Counted from the stretch's first letter, positions 22,940 through 35,645 are shown. The stretch is 64,000 nucleotides of DNA from Nicotiana tabacum (GCF_000715075.1 NC_134103.1:75889519-75953518), one strand, 5' to 3'. Program-made: numbers and translations. The notes: generated by a model not told the origin, from the letters alone.

Positions 22940-23310
22940 ATCACGTCTCTTCCTCCGTTTACTTCATAAAAAACCGAAGCGTCTCATGGGCTCGGTTTCA
23001 TCCGTACACGCAAAGAAATAAGATCTTTTGGAGATGAAAAAGAAAGCAACTTTCCTACACATCTTCTATTTTACTGTTAGCTGATTATATAACAGAAAAT
23101 CAGATTGCCCATAGAAAAATAGAAAACAAACATTGTTAACAATGTTAGATAACATTACGAAATAAATAAGATACTCTTTATGTAACAGACTTTTTTTAGT
23201 CTGTCTTTAAAAAGACCGGAAAAATAGAGAGAAATCATAGTTATTACAAAACAAATAAAATATTCTTTATATAACAAACTTTTTTTCTGTCTCAAAAAGT
23301 ATAGTACTAC
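22940..23310. other. AT-rich host DNA with an imperfect direct repeat
   Basis: Two related stretches of about 60 bp (23148-23211 and 23240-23300) share an AAATAAATAAGATACTCTTT-like core and an AACAGACTTTTTTT-like core. No gene is seen. Confidence 0.5.
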
Positions 23311-23540
23311 CTCCCTCCTAATTAATGTTCCACTTGAGTTTTTCTGACCGTAATTTTTTCATATTCTTTTTAAATATTTTGAATTGTTAATTATAATAAT
23401 TATAGTACTTTCCGTAGTTTCAACATGTAAATTTATTTCAAAAAATTTAAAGACTTTATGTCCAAATTCACCATCAAAATTAAAAAATTAATTTAACTCT
23501 CGAGATACGAATGGTGCAAAGTAAATTGAGATAGAGGGAT
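23311..23540. mobile_element. Stowaway-like MITE relic
   Basis: It starts CTCCCTCCTAATTAATGTTCC and ends with the inverted partner GATAGAGGGAT. Size, AT-richness and termini fit decayed Stowaway MITEs. The TA duplication is not clean. Confidence 0.55.
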
Positions 23541-24117
23541 ATATATTTTTCTTTTTGAAAATTACATATTTAATCTTAAGCTTCCTCATTTTACGCCTAG
23601 TGATATTACTTGCTGAAACTTACTTGATATAAAAGTAATTGAAACGACACGTGAAACTTTCACTAGCACTCGTTTAAGTGGAAAATATACTTTGCATATT
23701 TTTGACTTACGCATTATAAGTCTTTTTAAATTTCTTAAACTCTATAGTAGAAATTTGCAAAAACCGCTCACTGATCTTTATTTCTCAGGAATTATACACT
23801 ACCAGAAAATCACTGTTTTCCGACTACAAAAATTGCCGGAAAGTAATCGAAAAATCCAATTTTCACCAAAACGAGGAAACATTTACCAAGGCCTATAAAT
23901 TGAAAACAGCAAGCAAAATAGTCATATCCATATAATATTTCATAGAATCATAGGTACTCTATTTTACTGCTTTGAACTAAATGTAATCACAGTATGAATT
24001 TTACAACCAAGAGAAATTAGCTAGAAAAATAATATTCTTAACTAATTTCACTTCTCTCTTGACATTCTTATACTTTTTTTCTACATACAGAAAACTAAAA
24101 CCATAATCTGGATCTGA
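23541..24117. other. Intergenic DNA downstream of the MYB gene
   Basis: AT-rich DNA without a convincing gene. The part next to 24117 is probably the 3' untranslated region of the minus-strand MYB gene, but no clear polyadenylation signal can be fixed. Confidence 0.45.
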
Positions 24118-25307
24118 TCACTTAGTTTCCAAGGTTCTATAGTCCAAAACTAGACCATTAGCCTTCAACCCTAAAAAATCATAACCAGAAATATTCATAC
24201 TTATAATATTACTACAGCCATTTCCATTACTATTTTTACTACTGCAACTGCAATCTTTACTATTTTGTATACCCAAACTACATGTAAAACACAAAGAGTT
24301 TGCTCTTTGATTATGATCAAGTTGGTTTTGTTGGTCATGAGGAGGACTAATTCTAAGCTCAAGATTCAAGTCAGGACACCGTTCTTGAATTTCATGATCT
24401 TCTTCTTTGCTCATCGTCTCAATTAATTCGGATTTGATCTTAATCTTCTGATCTTGATCATCAGCAGCAAAAGAAATGGTTGTCACTTTTTGCGTACCAA
24501 GAGTAGGCTCACTCATTGGCCTATGTGTTGTTGGATCAATACCCCTACTCAAAAGCTTCCTTCTTATATGTGTGTTCCAATAATTCTTTATCTCATTATC
24601 TGTTCTTCCTGGTAATCTTCCCGCTATAAGTGACCACCTATTACAAGAAACAAAGAAAATACGGTCAGACTCTCTATAATAGCATTTTTATATAACAAAG
24701 TCATTTTTTTTTTCGGAATCGATTTTGTTATTGTTATAATATGTATCTTCTAAGTATAACAACACTTAATTATAACAGCCAAAAAATATCTGAACAAATG
24801 AGTCTGTTATATAGAGGTTTGACTATAATTAGTACTAACAACTTAGAGAGAGCACACAGACTATTGTGTAGTCCGGCGCACAAGTCATTCTGCGTTTGAG
24901 GTAGGGTTGCACCCAAGGGATGCAATATTAGTGATTACTTCAAGGTCGAACCCGTGACCTATAGGTCATAGAGAGAAAATTTGACCGCAAAGCTCTCCTT
25001 CAGAGCAGACATACTTTTAATTACTTCCGAGAGTAAATACTTACTTGTTACCGAGGAGGCTATGGAGTTTGATAATGAGTTCATCTTCTTCATCAGTGAA
25101 GTTACCACGTTTAAGATCAGGTCGTAAGTAATTAATCCAACGAAGACGGCAGCTTTTACCACATCTGAGAAGGCCAGCAGCTTTAGGAAGAGACCTCCAA
25201 CAACCTTCGCCATGAGCTTTAATGTAAGCAATAAGCCTTTCATCTTCTTCTTTAGTCCATGCTCCTTTGTTTGTATGAGCCTTTTCACAACATGGTGACC
25301 TTCCCAT
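24118..25307 (-). CDS. R2R3-MYB transcription factor, subgroup 4 (MYB4-like repressor)
   Basis: Two exons, 25045-25307 and 24118-24637, join to 783 bp (260 codons plus TGA). The donor is AACAA/GTAAGT and the acceptor AATAG/GTGGTC, splitting the Lys before [18 protein letters not shown]. The protein opens [21 protein letters not shown]2 and R3 repeats cover about residues 9-116, with W residues spaced as in the family and [19 protein letters not shown] intact. The C-terminus has an EAR repression motif ([12 protein letters not shown]), a [16 protein letters not shown] zinc-finger-like motif, and [11 protein letters not shown] with VLDYRTLE at the end. These mark subgroup 4, whose members repress phenylpropanoid and flavonoid genes in the nucleus. 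R2 has no intron, so there is only one intron. No damage is seen. The exact target pathway is inferred from the family. Confidence 0.93.
24664..24823. mobile_element. MITE-like inverted-repeat element in the MYB intron
   Basis: About 160 bp bounded by imperfect inverted repeats: GTCAGACTCTCTATAATAGC at the left and the complement of CTGTTATATAGAGGTTTGAC at the right. It is AT-rich and lies inside the intron. No target duplication is clear. Confidence 0.5.
24869..25001 (-). mobile_element. TS/SolS-like SINE in the MYB intron
   Basis: It resembles the Solanaceae tRNA-derived SINEs. On the minus strand it reads GAAGGAGAGCTTTGCGG, then a box-B-like GGGTTCGACC near the motif GACCTATAGGTCA, then TTGCATCCCTTGGGTGCAAC and GCGCCGGAC at the tail side. 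It is diverged, so an old insertion. It lies in the same direction as the MYB gene, close to the splice donor. Confidence 0.7.
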
Positions 25308-25459
25308 TTTGAGCCAATTTCTAAGAAATATTTCTCTTAATTACTTTTTCAATTTGAAGTGTAGTAGTAATAGAGAGGATGGAAGGAAATAATGGAAGTT
25401 TTAGCTTTGGTAGTGCTATTGAGAATCAAAGCCTGCCCTTTTAGGACTTGAAGTGGGGG

Positions 25460-25466
25460 TTATATA
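25460..25466 (-). promoter_or_regulatory. Candidate TATA box of the MYB gene
   Basis: TATATAA on the minus strand, 153 bp before the ATG at 25307, gives a leader of about 120 bp, normal for plants. A run of G bases (25527-25545, C on the gene strand) and a CACCAAC MYB-site-like motif (25571-25577) lie further upstream. Confidence 0.55.
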
Positions 25467-25579
25467 AGCTTTTGACTCAATAGGAAAAAGAGACTCTCAT
25501 AGTATGTGTGGGGGGTAAAAAATGGAGGGGGGGGGGAGGGGGGAGTGACACTAATTGCTTCTAGATGCGAGTTGGTGAG

Positions 25580-27927
25580 ACAGGTTTGCAGGATTGGCTG
25601 ATGGGCATTCCTTCTTTAAAAAATATTTGCATCAACATTATTACCATCTATTTATCTGTTTAAGGTCCAATAGCTTTGATTCCGATAAAAAACGGGGCTA
25701 GAATTTGAACGTTATAGGTTTGGGATTATAATCATATTAAGTTATTGGGTTTTAAATTAATAATTTCCTCAGTCCCAATTTATCTAACAGTATCTGATTG
25801 ATCACAAAATTTAAAAAAATATATAAAAAATTGAAACTTGTGGTATTTGTGTCGCTATACATTATCTGCTTAAGGGTAAATTAGACATTTTAAAGTTAAA
25901 TCGTTACTAAATATAAAAAGATGTCATTTCTGTTTTTTGAAATTGATTAAAAAGGAAAGATTGTCATATTAATTGGAGTAAGAGAATACTTATTTAGTGT
26001 ATCTTTTAGCACATATATAAAGTACGAGCCAAAACTATTAAATTCGGATAAATTTGTACTCCCTTGATCTCATATTAACAGTCGTGATTACTAAAAATAG
26101 TTATCTCAAATTATTTGTCATTTTAGAAGTTCAAGACAAAATTGATTATATTTTTTCTTTTTTACCCTTAATAATAATTATCCTAGAAGACTACAAACAC
26201 CTTAATTATGGATAATTTTATTCAAATACCAAGAAATGGACCTTGTTATCTTTAACACTTTAATCATGTTTACACTAATGCAATCAATAGTGTACTGTAA
26301 ATACAGAAATTCTTTATAAAGTCTATTCAAACCAAAATTCTGCTAGAGTATAAGATAATGAAAGAAAATTTTAAAATCACTAGTTTGAAAATATTTTGAA
26401 GGAAAGATGAATTCCATGTCATGCAACACCTGTTGGAAGAGTTAATTTTACTGATTTGTTAATTTTATCTTACGTGTCTCTTTATATTTTCTATAAAGCA
26501 AAACAATTGCATTCACATTTAGTAAAAATATGAATATGTTATTGATGGAGATGACACACAAATTGAGAAAATATTCAATGAAGAAAGATTAAATATTAAG
26601 ACATGAATAAGGGTAAAGTAGTCAAAATCTCATCCAAATTAATATTTCTTAAGAGAGGCGTGCACAAGAAAATCATAACACATAGATATATCTACATATA
26701 TATTACTCCAAAAGGAAGTCCAACAAAAAGAAATGGAGAAAAAGTGACAAGTCATTAACTATGGGTAACCTTCAGGTAGGTATATAAAGTGATGAGTTAT
26801 TAAAATTCTGGCAAAGAAGACAAAGGGGAGTAGTGTGATCTGATTGTCTCCTTTTAATTTGTCTCTCTTTTTCGGTTCTGTCCAAACTCTGAACAACCTG
26901 TTATTAATAATTTAGCTAACCATATACCAAACCCAATCCTCCAAAATCTTCCCAACCATATGGGGCAACAATACATGTACTATAATAACTACCAATATAA
27001 TAATAGTGAAATTATTATTATTATTATTGTGCTTTTTTTTTAAACTACCTTATCGGATTTATATTGTGATCTAGATCTTAAACTTTTTATCCACGGACAA
27101 AAAGTATCAGTATGATACACCGATACGTAAAAGAAATTTTATACTGGAAGATCATTTTTACCTGTTGCAGCAGATTACTTGTTTTACTTTTAAGATTACA
27201 AATCTCGCTTTTAATGGAGAACTACATGTAAATATCTTTTGGTTGAGTTGATAGTGTAAATATTATTTACTCTATCGGTGTAATGCTATTCCAGATTACT
27301 AATCTTACTTTTGATGATGATTGCGTGCAGTTATCTTTTAAGTACTAGATATATATAAGAATTTTCAACTTTATTTCGGACTGAGGCTAGTTGTTGTTGT
27401 TGTCGTAAAAACTAAAAAAAACATTTAGCGTGATGTAACATGTATTGTACCTTATTTTTTCAAGTTACTAATTCCAATTTCTACGGATGGCTACTCCTAG
27501 TTATATCTAATAGTACTATATAAGATTTCTTTTACACGGTTAGTATTTAAAATTTGAACTCTTTATTTTGTTTATAATTTAGTAATGATATCTGGTAAGG
27601 TAGTTGAAGCAGGCAATTGGAAGAATTGTGGGATGTGCTTTTGGTTTACATATTTTTGCTAATACAAGTAAGAGTCAGATCATAAGATGGTTGGAGTTGT
27701 TTTTTCATTCTATTTGACTCCAGTATGCAAGCAAAATGGAGAGAGAGATATTGAGTTGGTGTGTATGTTGTTAAAGTTTCTAGAAGACATGTACTAGCTA
27801 GTATAATAGTATATGAAAAAGAAGTAAATTTGGAAAAAATGAGTGTGGGGTGTGGTGGTTAGTTGATTGTGGGCTTTGGTTCACCTTCCACTTCTCTCTT
27901 TTCTTTATTTTATTACTAGGTATGTTC
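25580..27927. other. Host intergenic DNA upstream of the MYB gene
   Basis: AT-rich DNA without a gene I can support. It holds a Stowaway-like relic (25768-25984), a second one-sided start of the same kind near 26074 (CTCCCTTGATCTCATATTAAC), and a short (TTA)n run near 27007-27028. Part of it is probably the MYB promoter. Confidence 0.5.
25768..25984. mobile_element. Stowaway-like MITE relic
   Basis: Start CTCAGTCCCAATTTATCTAAC and end ATATTAATTGGAGTAAGAG are inverted partners of one another. The length is about 217 bp and the sequence is AT-rich. It lies about 460 bp upstream of the MYB start. Confidence 0.55.
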
Positions 27928-28382
27928 GGAGGCGGATCCAGAATTGAAATGTATGAATTTCTATCGACACCTCAAGTTAATATATTATAGTAACAAGACT
28001 AAAGAGTAAGTACCAATATGCATATATATTTAAAAGATTAACGAACCACTTAAATACAATAAAAGTACCGATAGTTGGTTCTCTTTTTAGCTTTATTTTT
28101 GGTCATTTGCTATGTTTTGTTTATAAATAATAATAAACTTTGTTTAAAAGACCCCTATCTCAAACCTTGTCGTTCAAGTTTAGGCGACAAAGTAGGGTTA
28201 ATATTGTGGGAAATAGTTTCTCTTTATTCACCTTATGTTCTTCTTTTGTTGCTATATATGATTAATTTGCCTTGTAAGTTTGTTTACATTGTTGGTCCCA
28301 ACAAAAGCGAAGCTAGCCTATTAAGTGCAGGTTCAATTAACGTTAGTCATTTTTGTTTAAAAATTATATTTATACTACGAAA

Positions 28383-28430
<48 letters not shown>

Positions 28431-28517
28431 TTTAATTGTAAACCTTATAATTAAGACGGGTTATAGATTCCGTGACAAATTCAAAATATATAAATTTCAA
28501 ATTCGGAATCCGTCTCT
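27928..28517. mobile_element. Inverted-repeat element with GGCGGATCC ends
   Basis: GGAGGCGGATCCAGAATT at the left pairs with the complement of AATTCGGAATCCGTCTCT at the right (about 14 of 18 bases). The inside is AT-rich and includes a (TA)n tract. There is no transposase. The target duplication is unclear, so the class is left open. Confidence 0.45.
28386..28424. repeat. (TA)n microsatellite
   Basis: About 19 TA units in a row inside the inverted-repeat element. Confidence 0.9.
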
Positions 28518-29092
28518 GAATCCGAAGCCGGAGAAAGCTACGGTAGGCTATAGGTAGCCAGCATAAAATTTAATAATTCATGATGAATTTTCATAATATA
28601 GATTGTCCACTCCAACTAATTTGTGACTAAAGCATAGTTATTTTGTTGCTATATGAATATTTACCTCCTTGCTTGGATGTTTCTTCTTTTGTTCTTTTAC
28701 CACCCACCACCACAAAAGTTTCTTTCTCTTTGAAAACAACTTTGATAACAACTTGTGCCTATGAAATGAATAGATCCTAAAACCTTTTCCACTATCTCGG
28801 CATGAAAGAGAAAGTTATAAAGAGAGAGATGTCCACTTGTATAATTCCATGTGTGGTATTTTTACCTACCCGTTTAACCTTTTGGATTCCCTTTGAGTCA
28901 TGTTCTAAGAAGGGGTTAACTACCTCTTTATATCTATTGTGAGCTATTGGCAAGGTCTTGAATTTTATTCCCACATTTATGTAAGCTTATGAATAACCAC
29001 ACAAAATATGTTTGACTTTACTGCTACCAAAAAACTGGTTACATTTCAGAATTCATCTTAATGATCTTTGATTTAACTTTTATATATAGATA
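28518..29092. other. Host intergenic DNA
   Basis: AT-rich DNA between two small transposon relics. No gene, RNA or regulatory motif could be recognised. Confidence 0.5.
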
Positions 29093-29353
29093 CTCCTGGT
29101 CCACTTTAATTAATTTTTTTGGCTATTTTCGTACATGCTAAGGAATCCACCTTTTAGTAGTATTAATTAACAACGAAATTGACCATATTAGCCTTAATTT
29201 GTACATTAGAAATATAACATATACTCCTAGCCTCTTTACTCCAAGTGCAACTTTAGAAAAAATAAGTTAATTCCTTCTTGATATCTGAAAAAATTAAATA
29301 TTGTGGACCACAAGAAAAAGACAAAAAAATCAATTGAAATAGACCGGAGGGAG
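29093..29353. mobile_element. Stowaway MITE with TA duplication
   Basis: CTCCTGGTCCACTTTAATTA at the left is inverted at the right (CAATTGAAATAGACCGGAGG, then GAG). TA flanks both sides (29091-29092 and 29354-29355). At 261 bp it matches Stowaway in every visible respect. Confidence 0.75.
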
Positions 29354-29440
29354 TAGTTTAAAAAATACTTAAAAATCAAAATACTTCTAAGGAACATTTT
29401 GATAAGTATTTACTAATTGATACCCTAATAAAAAGAGTTT

Positions 29441-29683
29441 TGTTATAAAATAAAAGCAATTTAGTAAAACATGAATAAGAAATGGAGATAGAGAGAAGAA
29501 AGAGATTTTTTTCTTCAATTGTGTGTATTTTCTTATCTTTTACAAGACCTTTATATAGGCATGAAAAGTGAAGAAAAATATGTCATTGAATATGTCATTA
29601 AGCATAGAAATATGTCATTAAGCATTTGTGAAGATCATGGAGGAAGAGTAGACATCCACCATAATTTGATTTTTATTATAACA
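29441..29683 (-). repeat. 3' LTR of the minus-strand Copia element
   Basis: 243 bp. It is close to the partner at 34418-34674, which has a slightly longer copy of the repeated TATGTCATTAAG stretch. The TATA-like CTATATAAAGG lies on the minus strand near 29550. Confidence 0.88.
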
Positions 29684-30000
29684 CTCCCCCTTGGATGTCC
29701 ATAGATAATGTGCCTTGTTAAAATCTTATTAGGAAAAAACTCTATGGAAAAAAATCCTAGTGAAGGAGAAAGAGTACACATGTTTAGAAATACGTCTTTT
29801 GGTTGCCTCGTTAAAAAACCTTGCAAGGAAAATCCAGTGGGATAAAACTTTGGAAGAAAAAAAGAGTACAACGCGTATTAATTCCCCTGATGAGAGCATC
29901 AATTCACATCCTTGAGCCTTCGCATCCCAATCTTGTACACTAGTTTCTTGAAGGTTAACGTCGGTAGATATTTGGTGAACAAATCAGCCATATTATCACT

Positions 30001-31320
30001 TTAACAGATCGGTTGCACATTGATATCACCATTCTTTTGAATATCATGTGTGAAAAATAACTTTGGTAAAATTTGCTTTGTCCTATCCCATTTTATGAAT
30101 CCTCCCTTCAATTGGGCTATGCATGCTGCATTGTCTTTATACAAAATTATGGGTAGTTTGTCACACTTCAAATCACATTTGTCTCGAATAAGGTGTATTA
30201 TAGACCTCAACCATACACATTCTCGACTTGCTTCATGAATAGCAATTATCTCAATATGATTAGATGAAGTAGCCACGATCGATTACTTAGTCGATCGCCA
30301 AAATATGACAGTGTCTCCATATGTAAACATATAGCCTGTTTGAGATCGAGCCTTGTGTGGGTCAGATAAATACCCAGCATCGGCATAACCAACAAGATGG
30401 GGACTGCAATCATTGCCACAAAATAATTCTATATCGGTAGTACCTTTTATATACCGTAATATGTATTTGATTCTATTCCAATGTCTCCTTGTAGGAGCAG
30501 AGCTGTAGCTTGTTAAGACATTAACTGAAAAAATTATGTCAGACATTGTAATGTTAGAAATATACATTAGTGAACCAATTGCACTAAGATATGGTACTTC
30601 GGGACCAAGAAGCTCTTCATTATTTTCATGAGGTCGGAATGGATGTGCTTTATCCATATACAATCGCTTTAAAATCTTTTTAGTGTATGTTGATTGATGG
30701 ATAAAAATTCCATCTTTCGTATACTTAATTTGTAGACCAAGACAAAATTTTATCTTTCAAAGATCTTTCATTTCAAATTCTTTTTTTAAATAGTCTACTG
30801 CTTTAGGAAGCTCCCTAAGAGTTCCAATGATATTTAAATCATCAACATACACAGTAATTATAACAAATTTAGATCCAGATCTTTTTATAAAGACACAAGG
30901 ACAAATTGAATCATTCTTGTACCATTCTTTCAACAGGTACTCACTCAGGCGATTACACCACATGCGCGCTGATTATTTTAATCTGTATAAGAATTTTTGA
31001 AGCTTTATTTAATAAATTTCTTAGAAACCTTAATATGCTTCAGAACAATTTAAATTCTTCAATGATTTCCATTATACGCATATCACGTTTTTCTTGTATT
31101 GCCAGATTAAAACATGAAATGGCGACATCCACCACAGGAGAACATGTCTCTATATAATCAATGCCAGGATATTTACAAATCTTCTTGTGACACAAGTCAT
31201 CTTTATGTCTATCGACTTGTTCTTTTTTTTCCGCATAAGAACATATTTATACCTCCACTGGCTTTATACTTCAGGTGTTGGGACTATCCGTCCAACTTCA
31301 TATTTTTCACGTGAAATCAA
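30001..31320 (-). pseudogene. Copia reverse transcriptase and RNase H
   Basis: Minus-strand blocks in order: YEVGRIVPTP near 31290, PGIDYIETCSPVVDVA near 31140-31190, and the catalytic VYVDDLNIIG at about 30830-30870 with both Asp kept. They continue with SDIIFSVNVLTSYS and GYADAGYLSDPHKARSQTGY (30283-30663), then RNase H with ILYKDNAACIAQ (30001-30276). Stops and frame changes separate these blocks, so no complete enzyme can be made. In the active family these enzymes copy element RNA into DNA inside virus-like particles. Confidence 0.85.
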
Positions 31321-34300
31321 TTTTCATTGCGTATTTTTCATTTGGCCAATAATTGATCTGTCCAAATTTCATGACAGATTTGAGCTCAAGATCCTCGTCA
31401 ATGTTAATAATATTGAGTGCTACATTATATTAACAATATCATCGATGATTATTTTATATCGGTTCTATTATTACCCAATAAAGACATAACTTATTGAGAT
31501 CTCTTTATCTTATTATTTTCAGGTACCTGAGCCTCTCCCATGAGGTCTTATGAAGTGTTATGTTGTGGTGCTCTTCTAGAGCACTTGCCTCCTTATTATG
31601 ACCATCTTGAACATTTGCTCCTCTCCTTCTTCAAGGAGTTTTATTTTTGGAATCGATTAGTCTATTATGCTTCATGCATGCCATAGACTCTATTCATTAT
31701 GAACTTTATTTTATTTGGAGCATTAACAGCTGAATATAACATTTAGCTTTGGGTCAGCAAATACGTCTGGCAATATTTTGCAAATGAATTATCACTTGAA
31801 CTTCAAGTTCACATTTTCTCGTACGAGGATCTAGATGTACTCATAATAATTCATTACATGCATTACTTTTTCAGCTGCCCATTTTCTCACCTATTTGTTG
31901 GGATCACCAACACATATCCCTAACCTTATTTGGGGATCCATCTTTGTGCATTGTGGTGGAACAATTAAATCATATAGCTCATTCATATTTCTGGATGAAA
32001 ATTATTTGGTTCCTGACCCTTAACCGATTGTGATAGGGAGAACTTATCATAACTTGGCTAGATGCGTACAAGTGCTGTTGTATATTAAATAATACATCAC
32101 ATACCGAATTTTATTTTGGCAGTTTTGTTCTCATAACCAACGGTTTAGATATAATTGGAGGCATATAATTTTTGCTAAACCAACTTGGATTTAAACCAGT
32201 ATTATCAAGATAAATCATCATAATTTATATTCTGGAACTATGCTCTAATAATTTGAGCAATCAATCTTGCAAAATCCAAACTGCAAGTTGATAACAAATG
32301 TACATGTGACCATAGAATAGATGCATCCATTAAAATTATATAATAGTAAAAGGTCCACATGGAAGGTGACTGGGCTCATATATTTATCACCTTTTATTCA
32401 TTCCAGAAATCAAGGGATTCAATCCCAACTTTATCTGGTATATCATGAGAATAAGTAGCACAAGAGAATTCTTGAAGAATCTTATATTTCTTCAATATAT
32501 GCCAATGTAATTCTCAATTAATTTTTCGCGTCATCATTGAACCGAGATGGTCAACCGGTCATGCCAACTAATATTTATTTCAGTAAACCTCTAGTTTACT
32601 TGTGGCTTGTGATTGCATCATCATGCTTATACTTATGTAGTACAACTAGAAGAAAAGTCAGGTAACCTTTTATATTTACCCGGTATGATTATAGTAATAT
32701 AAAGATATTCAATCTTTTTTTCATTTATAGTCTCAATATGCCAACCATTTTGGCTAATATATTTGTAAATAATAATATTTCTTTTGAGACTTACTACAAT
32801 ATTAATGTCATGAACAATTTTATTTATCCGGATAGTAATAAATTAGTTCTTTCAGAGCTCTTAACTGCTTTTGTACTACAAGAACTTTTGTCACACCATC
32901 TATATAATGAATGTCTCCTTCACAAAGAGAATCATATCATAATAATTGTCATGTTCAAAATCATCATAAGCAAAATAATTTCTTGCTTTAATTTTGCTTT
33001 TAATAACTTTCGTAAGGCATGACAAAATATTTTTGGCGTATCACATGTATGCGACCAATGATATATTCATGTAACTACACGGTAATATTCATTATCTTTC
33101 TTTGTCTCAAACCTCCCTTAGATGTGAGTTGTAGTATTTATCCAACCATGCACAAGTACATTATTATGCATAATCTTTATCACATATATATATTTTCACC
33201 TTCAATTTCAGGAATGAGTATGCATTCTCAATAAAAGAATTTCTCCCTTTTTATAATTATCATAGTGATAACTATTATTATTTTGGCCTTTCGCACACCC
33301 ACATTCATTGGTCAACCACTTGTCTTTATTTAGACTTATCATGCACTGCTATCACATTCACTTCAAGAATGGAGCAAATCAAGTGGGACAAGCTTCATGC
33401 TTTTTCATGAAAATTACATTATTTTTTTCTTTAGTTATTATTATTATCAATATGGTGCATTAGGACTCAAACCCAATGCCTTACCCATATAAAGGCATGC
33501 TAGGCCATAATGCGTTGGAACTTGAATCCAACGTCTTTTCATCAACATAGTACGTTGGGACTTGAACTAATCGTCTTACCCTTAATCTTTGGCATAATAG
33601 GCCAAAATTCATTAGGACTCGCACTCGAGCCTTTAAAATATTATTACTTCATAATTATAGGCATAAGAAAATTAACTTTCAAGAAGACATATATAACTAT
33701 TTTAATCTTGAAACAGTTCATCTGCAACAAAAATGCAAGTTAGTATATATGCCAATTTTGTTTTTTTAAATGATACAATCACTTTTACATTTTAATAAAT
33801 TAATTAGGGGAAAGGTGCAGATAACCTATAACCACTTATATTTCAAAGGCTATAAGAACTTCACCAAAAAATTTTAATACGGATGAATGAGCCTTATGTT
33901 TCTGTAGCAAAAATATTTAAGGCTTAATGCATAACCGTGACTATTATAAATTATAACTATAATGAGTTTATATTGATTATATATTTGAATGCCAAATTTG
34001 CAAGGTACTGTAAAATTGCCTACATATTTGATAATTTTGCTTTCAATGAAATACATCATGTGATGGTAAAAATACTATTACTAAATTACCTTAATAATTA
34101 TCTAGCATAGTATGTAAACGGTCAGAACATATATATACGTTGGAATATTATCTTTGTCCTATAAGAGATGTAGCAAATAAAGACATACCTTTCCAGTTCT
34201 TTATTTCACTCGATACAATTGAAAAAAATATTTTAACCAAATACTGCACATAAAGTTAATGCAAAGATATGAAAGTATGAATGAGTTTAGATGGATGTAA

Positions 34301-34417
34301 AACTTATCTTTGTATTATCATCCAAGATATTTTTCATTGTACTTGATCTCATTGTCTGCTTATAATTTACATAGTCTTGACGTAGAAGATCATGAAATGA
34401 GCAATTCGTGCTGATAA
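31321..34417 (-). pseudogene. Decayed gag-integrase part of the Copia element
   Basis: By position this is gag, protease and integrase, read on the minus strand. I cannot place clear motifs: the region is AT-rich and heavily mutated, with only short open frames. It is listed so that the stretch is accounted for. It may also include further small insertions that I could not delimit. Confidence 0.5.
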
Positions 34418-34674
34418 TGCATTATAAAATAAAAGCAATTTAGTAAAACATGAACAAGAAATGGAGATAGAGAGAAGAAAGAGATTTTCTTCTTCAATTG
34501 TGTGTATTTTCTTATCTATTACAAGGCCTTTATATAGGCATGAAAAGTGAAGAAAAATATGTCATTGAATATGTTATTAAGCATAGAAATATGTCATTGA
34601 ATATGTCATTAAGCATTTGTGAAGATCATGGAAGAAGAGTAGACATCCACCATAATTTGATTTTTCTTATAACA
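34418..34674 (-). repeat. 5' LTR of the minus-strand Copia element
   Basis: 257 bp, followed by AGTTT. It contains one more ATGTCATTGAATATGTCATTAAGC-type step than its partner. The low divergence suggests a fairly recent insertion compared with the rest of the element's decay. Confidence 0.88.
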
Positions 34675-35460
34675 AGTTTTAAGTTTTGAAAGTATTAAAC
34701 ATATTTACGTAACCAGATCAATAATAAGGTAATTACATATAAGCATTAATTTGGTGACCTGGTAAAAATATAACATGTTTGTCACGACCCGAAATCTCAA
34801 CCTCGGGGTCGTGATGACGCCTAACATCCACTTGATAGGTAAGCCAACGTGAGATAATTAAATAGCTAATTTTTAATAGTTTAAACACAATGACGATATA
34901 CAACGAGAAATAGAAACTCAATCTGATACAGTACCAACATAAGTCATGTGATAATATCTACTCCCAAAGATCTGGAGTCACGAGTACACGAGCAACTACA
35001 AGTTCTACAAACAGAGTCTGAAATAAATACAACTATTTCGAAAGAAATGAACAGTAAAAAAGGGTAGAGGAAGGAGACTTCAAGGCCTGCGGACGCCAGC
35101 ATATCTACCTCAAGTCTCTGTATGCAATGATCTGAGCTGACACGCATCACGCACCGCTGGGACCAATACCAGAATCTGGACAAAAAGTGCAGAAGTGTAG
35201 TATGAGTACAACCGACCCAATATACTCCGTAAGTGTCGAGCCTAACCTCGACAAATTAGTGACGAGGCTATGACAGGATACCTACATAAATAAACTTATA
35301 CAAGTATATACGAAGCAGTAACAATAACAGAGAATAACAGCATACAAATTGGGAGGGGACATGCAAAAAAGGGGAAAATATGATAACTACGACATGTATG
35401 AAATCACGAATAGCCAAATAAATCATTAACCAATGAAATCAGATAAACCAATGATATAAA

Positions 35461-35645
35461 AATGGCACGACATCACCCTTCGTGCTTTTACTCTCAACCT
35501 TACCATAAAATGATAATATAAGTAAAATGAAATGGCACGGCATCACCCTTCGTGCTTTTACTCTCAACCTCACCATGTAACAATGTATAAATGAGATGAA
35601 TGGTACGGCATCACCCTTCGTGCTTTTACTCTCTTCCTCACCAAA
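35461..35645. repeat. Tandem units in the 3' LTR
   Basis: Three units of about 69 bp, each with CATCACCCTTCGTGCTTTTA and a CTCTCAACCTCACCAT-like part. The partner LTR has four units. Confidence 0.85.

Larger units (their letters stand above)
29441..34674 (-). mobile_element. Copia retrotransposon, 5.2 kb, minus strand
   Basis: Short LTRs at 29441-29683 and 34418-34674 share nearly the same sequence (TGTTATAAAATAAAAGC at the left, TGCATTATAAAATAAAAGC at the right). A 5-bp duplication AGTTT flanks the element (29436-29440 and 34675-34679). On the minus strand the PPT (AAGGGGGAG) precedes the 3' LTR at 29684-29692. A TTATCAGCACGA primer-type site follows the 5' LTR near 34415. Reverse transcriptase and RNase H lie next to the 3' LTR, the Copia order. 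Coding is broken throughout. Confidence 0.9.

Noticed and set aside
24869..25001. Possible tRNA gene from box-B-like GGGTTCGACC
   Set aside because: No cloverleaf can be drawn. The sequence follows the Solanaceae SINE plan, which is tRNA-derived.
28075..28425. 116-codon hydrophobic frame with two possible membrane helices
   Set aside because: AT-rich sequence inside an inverted-repeat element, ending in a (TA)n tract; no homology or start context supports a gene.
35461..35645. CRISPR-like direct repeats
   Set aside because: The units are plant LTR tandem repeats with no unique spacers and no cas genes, inside a plant retroelement.
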